A DNA stretch of 64,000 bases from Myxococcaceae bacterium (GTDB lineage: Bacteria; Myxococcota; Myxococcia; Myxococcales; Myxococcaceae), in assembly GCA_016793095.1 (NCBI GenBank), contig JAEUJQ010000034.1, positions 47,814 through 111,813 on the forward strand, read 5' to 3'. Position numbers and translations under genes: made by a program. Positions 1-8,976 of this stretch are shown here, piece by piece. The notes below the pieces were generated by a model. That model did no database searches and was not told the origin of the DNA. It worked only from the letters and a program-made list of their open reading frames with translations. The stretch's first letter is position 1; each line of letters opens with the position of its first letter.

Positions 1-326
1 CCCATCATCCCCGCCATGTCTCCCGCGACGGCCGGGGCGGCGATGCCGCCTGAGCCGAGACCGGCGGTCGCTCCACCGCCAACGTTGATGATGCCGCTCG
101 ACGCCGCCGAGGCCGAGCGTGCGCCCTGGCCGGCGAAGTTGGTGACGGCCGAGACCGCCGCGCTCACCACGCCCGCGCCCGGAATGCTGCCAAGGACCGC
201 TCCGCTCACGACGCCCACTGCGTTGACGCCCTGCTGCAGAGAGGTCTTGAGCACCTCGCCGAACTCCTGCTTCTGGCTCTGGCGCGCGACGGTGGGGGTG
301 ACGGCGATCTGATCGATGCGGCTCAT
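1..326 (-). CDS. Hypothetical protein, partial (C-terminus beyond left edge)
   Basis: The reading frame starts at an ATG at 326 on the minus strand and stays open to the window edge, giving at least 108 residues. A GGAGG ribosome site lies seven bases upstream. The visible part begins MSRIDQIAVTPTVARQSQK and then becomes rich in Ala, Gly, Val and Ser, with a weakly hydrophobic stretch near residues 32-60. There is no convincing signal peptide or recognised domain. The opposite strand also has an open frame here, but it lacks a ribosome site and looks like a GC-skew shadow. I do not recognise the family. The function is unknown and the start is fairly secure. Confidence 0.6.
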   Translation of the reverse strand, partial: MSRIDQIAVTPTVARQSQKQEFGEVLKTSLQQGVNAVGVVSGAVLGSIPGAGVVSAAVSAVTNFAGQGARSASAASSGIINVGGGATAGLGSGGIAAPAVAGDMAGMM

Positions 327-430
327 GGTGCGTTCCTCCAGCGAGTTGGTGGAGGGACGCAGAGCAGCAAGCATGCCGGCGCCAACCACCTGGATTGGCG
401 AGGCAATCGTCATCCGACGGAGAAGACTCC

Positions 431-1672
431 TCAGTCCCGCGCGAAGAACTCGAGCAGGTGCTCGCGCCGCAGGTGGGCGTCGTCCATACCGAGCTGGATG
501 AGGTCGCGCGCGTAGGGGGCGTCGAAGAGCAGGTAGCTGCCGAGCTCGGCCTGGCTGAGGAGCTGACTGCCAGCGAGGCGGTGGAGCAGGCGGGTGGGGA
601 GCGCCTCGTCTGACTCCTTCTTCGCGCGGGCCTCGAGGTGCGGTCGCGCGACCTCGGCGAGATCGCGTGATGGCCGCACGACGAGCTCATGAACGAAGCG
701 GTACGGCTGCCCGCGGGTCGACACGAGGGCCGCGTTGAGCTGCTCGACGAAGGCAGCGCCTCCGAGTTGCCGGCCCCGCTCGACGAGCCCGTTGATCCGA
801 CGCAGCCGGGCGAGATCGTGATCGAGCCGGTCCAGCATCAGCGAGTTGAGCACCTTGCCGATCACCTGGGGGGTCGTGGGCAGCTCCTTCAGCTTCGGTG
901 GCTCGATCGCGGCGCGGGGCCGGTGACCGAGCGAGAGGATCAGCAGGCGCTCGGCGCCGAGGCGCAAGGCGGGCGCGACCGGCGTGTTCTGCCGGACGAA
1001 GCCGTCGCAGTAGTACTCGTCGCCCACCTTCGCCGAGCGGAAGAGCAGGGGGATCGCAGCAGAGGCGAGCGCGTGCTCAGGCCCGAGGACGACCTCGGTC
1101 GCCACCGTCCACGGGTCGCGGCTCCACTCGGGCAGGCCAGCCTCCCGGCGCTGGACGAAGATCTGGCTGCGCCCGTCACGAATGCGCGTCGCGGTGACGG
1201 CGATCGCGTCGAACGTCTTCTTCGCGAGGTTGGCGGCGATGCGCGACCAGTCGATGCGTGAATGGACCAACTGCTCGAGCGGCTCTGGGTGAAGCAGATC
1301 GTACAGCCGCCACCCGTCTGGGCGTTCGTTCCGTCGGGTCGCCTTCCAGAGCTTGCGGCCGACGCTCCAGGCCGACTCGCCGGCGACGCGGAAGACCTGC
1401 TCGAGCGACAGGCTGGTCCACAGGGACTCGAGGCCGCGCCCTTGCTCGGCCGGAGTGTCCATGGTCGCCGCGAGGTAGCAGCACGTCATCGCTCCGACCG
1501 AGGTGCCCGCGAGGATGTCGAAGTGCACCAACGGCCGGACGTCGGGCGGGAGCTCCTCGCGCAGGTAGCGGATGATGCCCGCTTCCCAGGCACCCCGCGC
1601 CCCACCGCCGCTGCAGACCAGACCGATCTTCGGCCGCGTCACCTGATCACCCAGACGTCGCTGATCAGCCAC
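431..1672 (-). CDS. Patatin-like phospholipase
   Basis: This 413-residue protein is a serine lipid acyl hydrolase of the patatin family, predicted to cleave acyl chains from membrane phospholipids through a Ser-Asp dyad. The oxyanion-hole motif SGGGARG is at residues 21-27. The nucleophile elbow GTSVG places the catalytic Ser at residue 58. The Asp is probably in the YCDGF segment near residue 222. No signal peptide is visible, so the enzyme is likely cytoplasmic or exported by another route. The C-terminal half after about residue 290 has no recognised domain. The chosen start is a GTG. A second in-frame GTG eleven codons later (giving MTRPKIGLV) is equally possible because neither has a strong ribosome site. 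It is transcribed divergently from the PilZ gene. Confidence 0.88.
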   Translation of the reverse strand: MADQRRLGDQVTRPKIGLVCSGGGARGAWEAGIIRYLREELPPDVRPLVHFDILAGTSVGAMTCCYLAATMDTPAEQGRGLESLWTSLSLEQVFRVAGESAWSVGRKLWKATRRNERPDGWRLYDLLHPEPLEQLVHSRIDWSRIAANLAKKTFDAIAVTATRIRDGRSQIFVQRREAGLPEWSRDPWTVATEVVLGPEHALASAAIPLLFRSAKVGDEYYCDGFVRQNTPVAPALRLGAERLLILSLGHRPRAAIEPPKLKELPTTPQVIGKVLNSLMLDRLDHDLARLRRINGLVERGRQLGGAAFVEQLNAALVSTRGQPYRFVHELVVRPSRDLAEVARPHLEARAKKESDEALPTRLLHRLAGSQLLSQAELGSYLLFDAPYARDLIQLGMDDAHLRREHLLEFFARD

Positions 1673-1762
1673 TTGCGCGGGCTGCCGGCCGGAAAATTGC
1701 GATCACGACAGGCCGATCCATCCTCCTGCATCGCTGTTGCACCCCACGCCGCGAGGAACCCG

Positions 1763-2089
1763 ATGATCAGCATCACTGCCCAGCCGCCAGCTCCCACGCG
1801 CAGTCACCCCCGTGTCGATGCGGGCTTCATGGTCAAGCTCTTCACGCAGGGCAAGGCCGTCCTCGCGAAGGCCGACAACCTGTCAATGCAGGGGCTGCGG
1901 GTGGTGGGGGACTTCCTCGCGTCCGAGGAGCGCCTGACGCTGGCCATTCCGCTGCCCGACGATCGCGAGGTCGTGACGAAGGCCACGGTGCGTCGGCGGG
2001 ACGAAGAGGCGATCGCCGTCGAGTTCGACCAGCTCGACTGGGACGACATGTTCGCGCTCGCGCGCTTCCTCCACCCGCGCCTGCCGTGA
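1763..2089 (+). CDS. PilZ domain protein (c-di-GMP receptor)
   Basis: This is a 108-residue single-domain PilZ protein, the family that binds cyclic di-GMP and adjusts motility, exopolysaccharide or secretion through protein contacts. Both ligand-binding signatures are present: RxxxR as RSHPR near residues 13-17, and the [D/N]xSxxG motif as NLSMQG near residues 39-44. Binding is therefore likely to be intact. The ATG at 1763 is chosen because GAGGA lies seven bases upstream and the protein then begins just before the RxxxR loop. The frame is open further upstream, but that part overlaps the patatin gene and has no domain. Its stop lies 15 bp from the stop of the convergent receiver gene. Confidence 0.88.
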   Translation: MISITAQPPAPTRSHPRVDAGFMVKLFTQGKAVLAKADNLSMQGLRVVGDFLASEERLTLAIPLPDDREVVTKATVRRRDEEAIAVEFDQLDWDDMFALARFLHPRLP

Positions 2090-2104
2090 TCGGTCGGTGA
2101 GGGC

Positions 2105-2488
2105 TCAGGCTGGCTTCTTCGCGCGCAACGCCGAGACCAGGTCCATCAGCTCGGCCCCGCGGAAGGGCTTGTGGATGTAGCCGTCAGCGCCGGCCTTCAT
2201 GGCGACCTCGACGTCGCTCTTCTTCGCCTTCGCCGTCAGCATGTGCAGGGGGATCTTCGTGGTGTTGGCGTCGGCTTTGAGCATGCGGCAGACGGTGATG
2301 CCATCGAGCTGCGGGAGCACCACGTCGAGCAGGATGAGATCGAACGACTGCGTGCGCGCCAGCTTCAGCCCCTCAGCGCCGTTGGCCGCGGTCTCCACCA
2401 CCACGTCGTTCTCGCTGAGCATGCTCCGCACGAGCTCGCGAATGACGGGCTCGTCCTCCACCACCAGGATGCGGAACGGCGTGCCCAT
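2105..2488 (-). CDS. Single-domain response regulator (CheY-like)
   Basis: The 127-residue protein is a stand-alone receiver domain. The acidic pair is E11-D12, the phosphoacceptor is D55 in LLDVVLP, the switch Thr is in MLTA, and the conserved Lys is in HKPF. It has no output domain, so it should work by phosphorylation-dependent binding to a partner or as a phosphate shuttle. No histidine kinase is adjacent. The only kinase in the window is the hybrid kinase near 44 kb. It converges with the PilZ gene and lies 61 bp downstream of the large ABC permease on the same strand, so read-through from that operon is possible. Confidence 0.92.
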   Translation of the reverse strand: MGTPFRILVVEDEPVIRELVRSMLSENDVVVETAANGAEGLKLARTQSFDLILLDVVLPQLDGITVCRMLKADANTTKIPLHMLTAKAKKSDVEVAMKAGADGYIHKPFRGAELMDLVSALRAKKPA

Positions 2489-2549
2489 GGCGGGCGCAGC
2501 ATAGCCCGTCTCGAGGTGGGCTGATCTGCCCCTGATCGCATGGGAGGCG

Positions 2550-5114
2550 CTACTCGTAGGCGAGCGCTTCCACGACGTCGAGCTGCGACGCGCGGCGGGC
2601 GGGGTAGAGCCCGGCGAGGGTGGACGCGACGATGGCGATCAGCAGCATGGTGAGGCCGGTGGGCCACGGGAACTGGAAGGGGAAGCTCCAGCCCGTCGCC
2701 TGAACGCCCACCACCTTCGTCAGCACGAACCCCACCACGGCCCCCACGGCGACGCCCATGAGGCCGCCGGTCAACCCGATGAAGCTCGCCTCGGCGGCGA
2801 AGAGCTTGAGCACATGGCGGCGGTCGGCGCCGATGGCCCGCAGCAACCCGATCTCCCGGGTGCGATCCAGCACCGCCGCGAGCAGCGTGTTCACGATGCC
2901 CAGCAGGGCCAGCAGCACGGCGACGAGCTCCATCGCGTACGTCACCTTGAAGGCGCTGCCGACCATGCTCATCGCCTCGTCGCGGAGCTCGACGTTGGAC
3001 AACACGTAGAGGTCGAACGCCTTGCCGAACCGCGCCGTGATCGCCTGACGTACGGCCTCGATCTTCGACGAGTCATCGACATAGACGTGGAAGCTGTCCA
3101 CCTGGTCGTCCTGGAACTGCCGGATGAAGTGCTTGCGCTCGATGATGATCGACCCCTGATCCGACGTGTAGTCGATGATCACCGCGCCGACGGTCCACTG
3201 CTTCACGCCCGTTGGGGTCGAGACCTCGAAGCGGTCGCCGACCGACAGCTTGCGCCGCCGCGCGAAGTTCTCGCTCACCGTCACGAGATCCCGCTCGCGC
3301 TCGGCAGGGGTTGGCAACGAGCCGGAGATCACCGTGGGCTTGCCGCGCCGCTCGTAGATCTCCGGGGTGAGCGAGATGATGAAGACCCGCAGCCCCAGCA
3401 CGTCAGCCGGGTAGACGCGAATGCGATCGATCGCGTCGACGAACTGCAGCTGCGCCAGCTCGTCGCCCACCGTCGACGCCATCGGCTGGTTCTGGACGCC
3501 CGCGACCTTGGCCGACGAGGTGACGAAGAGATCGGCCGGGATCGCCTGTCGGATCCACGTCTCGGCGCTCGACTGGAAGCTGGTGATGAATGACGCCACG
3601 GTGATGCTCATGGCCACGCCCACCGAGAGCGCCGACACGGGCACCGACGTCCGCACGGGCGCGCGCGCGAAGTTGTCGGCGGCGAGGCGTCCGGGGAAGC
3701 CCCAGAGCGCCTGGCCGGGACCGGCGAGCGGCCCATTGAGGTGCCGCAGCAGGATGGGTGAGAGCAGCGTCGCGCCCATCAGGATGAAGAAGATGCAGAT
3801 GTACCCACCGACCGGCATGTTTTCGCGCGGCGGCTCGATGAAGGTCGCCGGCCAGGCGAGCGCGAACAGAGCGAGGCCGAGGTAGGTGGGCCAGGAGCGC
3901 ACCTGCACGGCGCCCGCGCCCACCGCCACGTCACGTCGCAGGGCCTCGACGGGCTGAACGCCAGAGGCCACCACGGCCGGGCGCAAGGCGGCGAAGATGC
4001 TGCCCACCACACCGAGCGCCGCGCCGACGGCCATCTCGAACGCGCCGAGCTGGACGTCCTGCGCGTTCACCTTGACGTAGAGCTGCGAGACGGTGTCGCT
4101 CACCCACGAGATGGCGCCGCGGCCGACCACCAGCCCGAAGGGGATGCCGATGACGCTGCCGACCGCGCCGAGCGCCGCGGCCTCGATGGCGAAGAGCAGC
4201 CTGATGTCCTGCTTCGTGGTGCCGAGCGCGCGCAGGGTGCCGATCTCCCGTCGTCGTTGCAGCACGCTGATCGAGACGGTGTTGTAGACGAGGAACACGC
4301 CCACCAGCAGGGCCACCGCGCTGCCCAGGTTGAGGCCGAGCTGGAAGCTGCGCACCATCGTCTCGACGCTCGCGCCGCGGCTGTCCGGGCGGTCGATCTC
4401 GTAGCCCTTGTCGAGGCGGGCGCGGAGGTCGGTCACGACCGGCTCCCACCCGACCGCCGGGTCCACCTTCACGTCGATGCGATCGAAGACGCGCCCGCGC
4501 CCGAAGGCCTCCTGGGCCGAGGCGAAGAACATGACGCCCACCGAGCCGCCGAACGCCGTCACCGGCCCGCTCTCCTTGAGCAGTCCGTGCACCACGAAGT
4601 CCTTCGCGCCGTCCTTCGTGAGGAGCTGCAGGGTGGAGCCGGCGGTCAGCCCCTTCGCCTTCGCGAAGCGCTCGGAGACGAGGAGCCGATCAGTCGAGTT
4701 GAGGAACTCGAGATCGTCGTTCAGCTTGCCCACGTCCCGATCGACGCCCTCGTAGGAGCGGAAGTAGCCGTCATCGAGGAAGTCGATGCCCATGACGTAG
4801 AGCGACTCGCCGGGGCTGTCCTTCACCGGGGCCACGACCGTCAGTGTCCCCGCGGCGTGCTGCACGCCCTTCACCGCGCGGACCTGCTCGAGCAGCTCCT
4901 CGGGGAAGCCGGCCGTGGTGCCGGCGATCGACACGTCAGCCTTGCCCGCGACCGTGTCGATGGTGGAGCGGAACGCGTTCGTCACCGAGCGGTTGATCGA
5001 CGAGATGCCGACGAGCGTCGCCACGCCGACGGCCACGCCCATGACGGTGATGGCCGTGCGGAGCGGGCTGTCGGAGACATGGCGGAGCGAGACGAGCCGG
5101 AGGAGGGCGAACAT
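2550..5114 (-). CDS. ABC transporter permease, double FtsX/MacB-type
   Basis: This 854-residue membrane protein has two tandem FtsX units. There is an N-terminal transmembrane helix (about residues 15-40), a periplasmic MacB_PCD-like domain, three helices around 280-400, a further hydrophobic stretch near 425-470, a second periplasmic domain, and a C-terminal three-helix FtsX block ending in GLYPARRAS. This architecture belongs to MacB/LolC-E type mechanotransmission permeases that move lipoproteins, lipids or peptides rather than pumping through a classical channel. The partner ATPase is encoded upstream at 5689-6378. The ATG at 5114 is preferred over a GTG eight codons earlier because MFALLRLVSLRH is a typical family N-terminus. 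The substrate is unknown. Confidence 0.87.
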   Translation of the reverse strand: MFALLRLVSLRHVSDSPLRTAITVMGVAVGVATLVGISSINRSVTNAFRSTIDTVAGKADVSIAGTTAGFPEELLEQVRAVKGVQHAAGTLTVVAPVKDSPGESLYVMGIDFLDDGYFRSYEGVDRDVGKLNDDLEFLNSTDRLLVSERFAKAKGLTAGSTLQLLTKDGAKDFVVHGLLKESGPVTAFGGSVGVMFFASAQEAFGRGRVFDRIDVKVDPAVGWEPVVTDLRARLDKGYEIDRPDSRGASVETMVRSFQLGLNLGSAVALLVGVFLVYNTVSISVLQRRREIGTLRALGTTKQDIRLLFAIEAAALGAVGSVIGIPFGLVVGRGAISWVSDTVSQLYVKVNAQDVQLGAFEMAVGAALGVVGSIFAALRPAVVASGVQPVEALRRDVAVGAGAVQVRSWPTYLGLALFALAWPATFIEPPRENMPVGGYICIFFILMGATLLSPILLRHLNGPLAGPGQALWGFPGRLAADNFARAPVRTSVPVSALSVGVAMSITVASFITSFQSSAETWIRQAIPADLFVTSSAKVAGVQNQPMASTVGDELAQLQFVDAIDRIRVYPADVLGLRVFIISLTPEIYERRGKPTVISGSLPTPAERERDLVTVSENFARRRKLSVGDRFEVSTPTGVKQWTVGAVIIDYTSDQGSIIIERKHFIRQFQDDQVDSFHVYVDDSSKIEAVRQAITARFGKAFDLYVLSNVELRDEAMSMVGSAFKVTYAMELVAVLLALLGIVNTLLAAVLDRTREIGLLRAIGADRRHVLKLFAAEASFIGLTGGLMGVAVGAVVGFVLTKVVGVQATGWSFPFQFPWPTGLTMLLIAIVASTLAGLYPARRASQLDVVEALAYE

Positions 5115-5211
5115 CGGCGTCGGCACCCTAGCGCCCACCCCGGCCCCGCGCCCTCAAAGAGTGTCGCGGAGAACCGGTCCCGGTCGTCTCGGAGAGGGGA
5201 GTGCGCCGGTG

Positions 5212-5574
5212 TCAGCGCTGGGCGAGGAGCAGCTCGGCCTCTTCACGCGAGAAGGCGAGGTGGGCTGAGTGACCCAGCATGCGGGCGATGCGCTCCATCT
5301 GAATGGCGGCGCTGCTCGACTTCCCGACGACGCGCACCACGCGGCGCACCTTCGCCTTCGCCAGCAGCTCGCCGATGCGGCGGGCCTCCGCCTGCGGCAG
5401 GTCTTCGAGCGACTCGAGCTCGCGGACGTCGGACAAGACGTCGAACGGCGATCGGAGGCGGGCGATGGCTTGACGGACCTGCTCGATGGCCGAGGCAACG
5501 TCCGCTGGACCGGGGCGCCCCGAGAGCTCCATCAAGAGGAAGTTGCGGCCGACGTCTGGAGCGATGCGTACCAC
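5212..5574 (-). CDS. STAS/SpoIIAA-like domain protein
   Basis: This 120-residue soluble protein has an alternating alpha/beta pattern with a VLSDVREL strand-loop and a helix of the kind seen in SpoIIAA-like STAS proteins. Such proteins are anti-sigma antagonists or lipid/protein-binding modules. The family call rests on overall pattern only. The Ser/Thr that is phosphorylated in classical anti-anti-sigma factors is not evident. The GTG start at 5574 is supported by AAGGGAA seven bases upstream. It lies between the ABC ATPase and the permease genes on the same strand, which suggests co-transcription and possibly a regulatory role in that transporter. Moderate confidence that it is a real gene with this fold, low confidence in function. 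Confidence 0.6.
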   Translation of the reverse strand: MVRIAPDVGRNFLLMELSGRPGPADVASAIEQVRQAIARLRSPFDVLSDVRELESLEDLPQAEARRIGELLAKAKVRRVVRVVGKSSSAAIQMERIARMLGHSAHLAFSREEAELLLAQR

Positions 5575-5660
5575 GTGCGGTTCCCTTGCTTCAGGAGAAC
5601 CCCCACCACCCCTCAGATATAGCGGCAGGTGCGCGATCTGCCAAGCCGATGGCAGGAGCC

Positions 5661-5682
5661 GGTGCGTGGGTCGGGACGCACC
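5661..5682 (-). terminator. Intercistronic hairpin downstream of the ABC ATPase gene
   Basis: A perfect 7-bp inverted repeat (GGTGCGT / ACGCACC, 8-base loop) begins seven bases after the stop of the ATPase gene and lies in the 114-bp gap before the STAS-like gene. There is no T-tract in the direction of transcription. It could be a partial terminator, an mRNA-stabilising hairpin, or a chance structure in GC-rich DNA. Confidence 0.3.
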
Positions 5683-5688
5683 AGCGGG

Positions 5689-6378
5689 TCACGCCGCACT
5701 GCGCACGGCTTCGTCACCCACGATGACACCGTCAGCCAGGCGCACCAGGCGATCGCCCACCTCGGCGGCCTTCGGGTCGTGGGTCACCATGACGACGGTC
5801 AGCCCGCGCTGCCGCGTGGCGTCGCGGATCAGGCGCAGCACCTCGGCGCCGGTCTTCGAGTCGAGGTTTCCCGTGGGCTCGTCGGCGAGCAGCACCGACG
5901 GCTCGCCCAGCACGGCGCGGGCGATGGCCACGCGCTGCATCTCGCCGCCCGAGAGCTCATCGGGGCGGTGGTGCCAGCGGCCCTTCAGGCCGACCTGCTC
6001 GAGCAGGGCCTGGGCCTTCGGCTGCTCCACGTCGCGCGACTTGCCGGCCAGCAGCGCTGGGAGCAGCACGTTCTCCATCGCGGTCAGCGTCGGCAGCAGG
6101 TTGAAGAACTGGAAGATGAAGCCCAGGTGATCGCGGCGGAAGCGGCTCAGCTCGTCGTCCGGCAGCTTGCTGATCTCCTTGCCGTCGATGCGGATCGTCC
6201 CCCGGGTCGGCACGTCGAGGGCGCCCAGCAGGTTGAGCATGGTGGACTTGCCCGAGCCCGAGCTGCCCATCACCGAGAGGAACTGGCCCTTCGGCACCGA
6301 GAGCGAGACGCCGTTGAGGGCGCGCACCTCGCCGTGGCCGCGGCGGTAGACCTTCACTGCGTCGACGACGTCGATCAT
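5689..6378 (-). CDS. ABC transporter ATP-binding protein (LolD/MacB type)
   Basis: This 229-residue ATPase energises the FtsX-type permease encoded at 2550-5114. Walker A is GSSGSGKST (residues 38-46), the Q-loop is in FIFQFFNLL, the signature is LSGGEMQR, Walker B with the catalytic Glu is VLLADEPTGNLDS, and the H-loop is VTHDP. The LSGGEMQR signature and DEPTGNLDS are characteristic of the LolD/MacB/FtsE group. The start is seven bases from the stop of the BatE gene, so it is probably translated from the Bat operon transcript. It acts at the cytoplasmic face of the inner membrane. Confidence 0.92.
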   Translation of the reverse strand: MIDVVDAVKVYRRGHGEVRALNGVSLSVPKGQFLSVMGSSGSGKSTMLNLLGALDVPTRGTIRIDGKEISKLPDDELSRFRRDHLGFIFQFFNLLPTLTAMENVLLPALLAGKSRDVEQPKAQALLEQVGLKGRWHHRPDELSGGEMQRVAIARAVLGEPSVLLADEPTGNLDSKTGAEVLRLIRDATRQRGLTVVMVTHDPKAAEVGDRLVRLADGVIVGDEAVRSAA

Positions 6379-6385
6379 CGGGGCC

Positions 6386-7114
6386 TCACAGGGGGGTGAC
6401 CTGCTCCTTCTCGACCCAACCCTCGAGCGCGTTCGGCAACCTGATGCGCACGAAGCGGCCGCTGTCTTCCATCACGCGCACCAGCAGGCCGGCGTGGACC
6501 TCGAAGGCCACCTTCGCCGTGTCGCCGGGGAACTCGCGCGCCTTCGCGGTGGCCGCCATCACCACCGCCTCCTTCACCGAGGTGCTGACCCAGGCCTGGA
6601 CACCGACGAGGCCGCCCAGGCCGAGGGCGACGGCGAACACGGCGGCGGTCGCGAGCCCGAACGCCCAGCGGTGCGAGCTGCCGCGCAGGAAGACGAACAA
6701 CAGCCCGAACGCCACCCACCAGGCGATGAGGAAGCCCCAGCTCACCAGCCGCTCGTCCACGGCGCGCCCGAGGCGCTGGAGGAAGGGCTCGGCGTCTTCG
6801 GCGCCCACGACCTGATCGAGCTGGCGCTGCTGGGCCACCGCGAGCTGCGCGGCGATGTCGTCATCGGACGGCGCGAGCCGCGCGGCGCGGGTGAGGAAGA
6901 GGATCGCAGGGCCCAGCTCGTTCGCGGCGAGGTGGGTGGTGCCGAGGTTGAAGAGCACGTCTGGTCCGCTCTGCCCGGCGGCGATGAGGCGCTCGTACTT
7001 GTCCTTCGCCGCTGAGTACTCCTGCCGGTAGTAGGCGTCGTTCGCCTCGGTGAAGAGGGCCTGCGCCTCGGCGGGCGTGTAGGCGAGCGCGAGCGTGAGG
7101 CCGAGGGCGATCAC
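6386..7114 (-). CDS. batE: BatE-like TPR and SH3 domain membrane protein
   Basis: This is a 242-residue protein with an N-terminal signal/anchor, two or three TPR units (about residues 20-95), two transmembrane helices (about 125-175) and a C-terminal SH3-like domain ending in GWVEKEQVTPL. The order matches BatE-type proteins of Bacteroides aerotolerance operons. The GTG at 7114 is chosen because GGAGGT sits six bases upstream and the start overlaps the batD stop as GTGA. An earlier GTG at 7120 would abut the ribosome site. It is the last typical bat gene before the ABC transporter genes. Biochemical function is not established. Bat proteins are thought to form a membrane complex that helps cells cope with envelope or oxidative stress. 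Confidence 0.75.
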   Translation of the reverse strand: MIALGLTLALAYTPAEAQALFTEANDAYYRQEYSAAKDKYERLIAAGQSGPDVLFNLGTTHLAANELGPAILFLTRAARLAPSDDDIAAQLAVAQQRQLDQVVGAEDAEPFLQRLGRAVDERLVSWGFLIAWWVAFGLLFVFLRGSSHRWAFGLATAAVFAVALGLGGLVGVQAWVSTSVKEAVVMAATAKAREFPGDTAKVAFEVHAGLLVRVMEDSGRFVRIRLPNALEGWVEKEQVTPL

Positions 7115-8976
7115 GGCCACACCTCCATCGCGTGCACGGCGTCTTCGAGGGCCTTGCGCCTGGCCGAGGCGTCCCCCATGCCTGGCGCGTACCGGCCGAG
7201 ATCACACGTCTCGAAGACGCCCAGCACGCGCGCGCGAACTGCCTCGCTGACGGTGGCGGCCTTCATCGCGTCGTCGAGCTGCGGGCGGGTGAGGCCGGTG
7301 ACGTTCTGAGACAAGCGGGCCTCGAGGAAGCTGCGCAGCGCCTTGTCCACCTCGGCGTAGAACTCGATCGTGCTCCCCGCGGCGGCCAGCTTCTCGGCCT
7401 GCGCGAGCCGCTTCCGGGCCGCCTTCGCCTGCTTGTTGCGCCGCGAGACCTCGTCTTCCTGTCCCGCGCGGGTGCGCACGAATGACACGAGGCCCAGCGC
7501 CAGCGCGAGGGCGACGGGCGCGATGCTGAGTGGAAGGAAGAAGGGCTGTCTCCAGGGTACGGCGTGCGCCTCCGAGAACCGCGCCGTGTGGCGCAGCGAC
7601 TTGAGTCCCCCTCCGACGAGCTGGTTGCGCGCTGCCGGTTCGCCCTGCGGCGTGTCGTTCGCCGGCACCGTGAGGGCCTGCGCCCCGGTGCCCGCCGGTC
7701 GGACGGTGATCGTGATCGGGTCGGTCGAGGTCTTCTCGCGCTGCTGCGACTCGGGGTCGAAGTACTCGAGCGTGAGCCCTGGCAGCTCGAAGCGCCCGGT
7801 CTGCTGCGGCACCAGCACGTACTCGACGGTGCGCGTGCCCCCCACCAGGTTGTTCTTGATCGACGACTTCTCGGTCTGCTGCGGGTCGAAGACGCGGAAC
7901 GACGCCGGCGCCTCGAGCTTCGGCAAGGTGACGTTCTTGAGGTTGCCGCGGCCCTCGAGGATCACCTTGAGCTGCACGGGCTCGCCGAGCGCGATGTCAG
8001 ACTGGTTGACCGTCGACGACAGGCGCCAGCGGCCCACGTTGGTCGCGCCCGCCGGCAGCGGCTTCACCTTGAGCGCGAGCGTGTTGCTCTTCCGGTGCAG
8101 CTTGCGCTGGCTGAACGGGTACACGCCGGAGGCGATGTCGGCCTCGGCGGCCTCGATGTTGAGCTCACCGGGCTTGAGCGGAAAGAGCGCCTTCGAGCGC
8201 AGCAGGTAGGCCCGGTAGCGCACCCCACCGACGACGCGATCCTCTGCGTGCAGGTTGGTGGGCGAGGCGATCTCCTGCGAGAGGAAGCCCTCGAGCTTCG
8301 GCATGGTGACGGAGTCGACCCCCATCAGATCCATGCGGGAGTAGATGAGGATCGACAGCGTGACCTGCTCGCCGACGAAGACCTCGGGTCGATCGAGCGT
8401 GGCGCGCAGGAAGAGATCGGAGTCGCTCCGTGGAATCGCGGGATCGTCGGCGAACGGATCAGGCAGGGCGCGCGGCAACCCGAAGGGGTCGTCGTCCTCG
8501 TCGCCGAAGGGGAAGCCGGGAGGCAGGCCGAAGGGGTTGGCGGCCTGAGGCTGGCGCGGGCGCGGCTCGGGGGCGAGGCGGCCGGGAACGACCTCGACCT
8601 TGATCGCGTCGGTCTTGTAGGTGCGCGCCGCCGTCTGCAGGCCCGCCGGAGGGATCGTCAGCGCTCCGGCCCGATTGGCGCGCATCACGAGCGTGAACTT
8701 CCGCACCTGTTTGATCTGTCCCATGCCGCCGGGACCGACCGAGTAGCTCATCTGCGTGGACTCGCTGCGGGAGAGCACCTCGAAGTCTGCAGGGGTGGGG
8801 AACTGCACCACGGCGCCCTCGGGCGCGTTGCTGACGACGATCTCGCAGCGGAACGTGTCTTCGGTGCCGACCTTGTTCCGGTCCACCGTCATGTAGAACT
8901 CGAGCTCGGCGGCCAGGGCAGGGCCGGCCGCGAGCAACGAGGCGGTGATGGCGAGCGCGCTACCAGTCCTTGCCAT
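7111..8976 (-). CDS. batD: BatD family protein
   Basis: This 621-residue envelope protein has a signal peptide (MARTGSALAITASLLAAGPALA), a long periplasmic region of beta-sandwich repeats (about residues 25-440), a single transmembrane helix near 470-490 and a cytoplasmic helical tail. The periplasmic part carries the pattern of BatD (oxygen-tolerance) proteins, including repeated segments resembling GEQVTLSI and GEPVQLKV. A Pro/Phe/Asp-rich linker lies at about 148-185. It overlaps the batC gene by 17 bp upstream and batE by four bases downstream, so the three are translationally coupled. Confidence 0.82.
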   Translation of the reverse strand: MARTGSALAITASLLAAGPALAAELEFYMTVDRNKVGTEDTFRCEIVVSNAPEGAVVQFPTPADFEVLSRSESTQMSYSVGPGGMGQIKQVRKFTLVMRANRAGALTIPPAGLQTAARTYKTDAIKVEVVPGRLAPEPRPRQPQAANPFGLPPGFPFGDEDDDPFGLPRALPDPFADDPAIPRSDSDLFLRATLDRPEVFVGEQVTLSILIYSRMDLMGVDSVTMPKLEGFLSQEIASPTNLHAEDRVVGGVRYRAYLLRSKALFPLKPGELNIEAAEADIASGVYPFSQRKLHRKSNTLALKVKPLPAGATNVGRWRLSSTVNQSDIALGEPVQLKVILEGRGNLKNVTLPKLEAPASFRVFDPQQTEKSSIKNNLVGGTRTVEYVLVPQQTGRFELPGLTLEYFDPESQQREKTSTDPITITVRPAGTGAQALTVPANDTPQGEPAARNQLVGGGLKSLRHTARFSEAHAVPWRQPFFLPLSIAPVALALALGLVSFVRTRAGQEDEVSRRNKQAKAARKRLAQAEKLAAAGSTIEFYAEVDKALRSFLEARLSQNVTGLTRPQLDDAMKAATVSEAVRARVLGVFETCDLGRYAPGMGDASARRKALEDAVHAMEVWP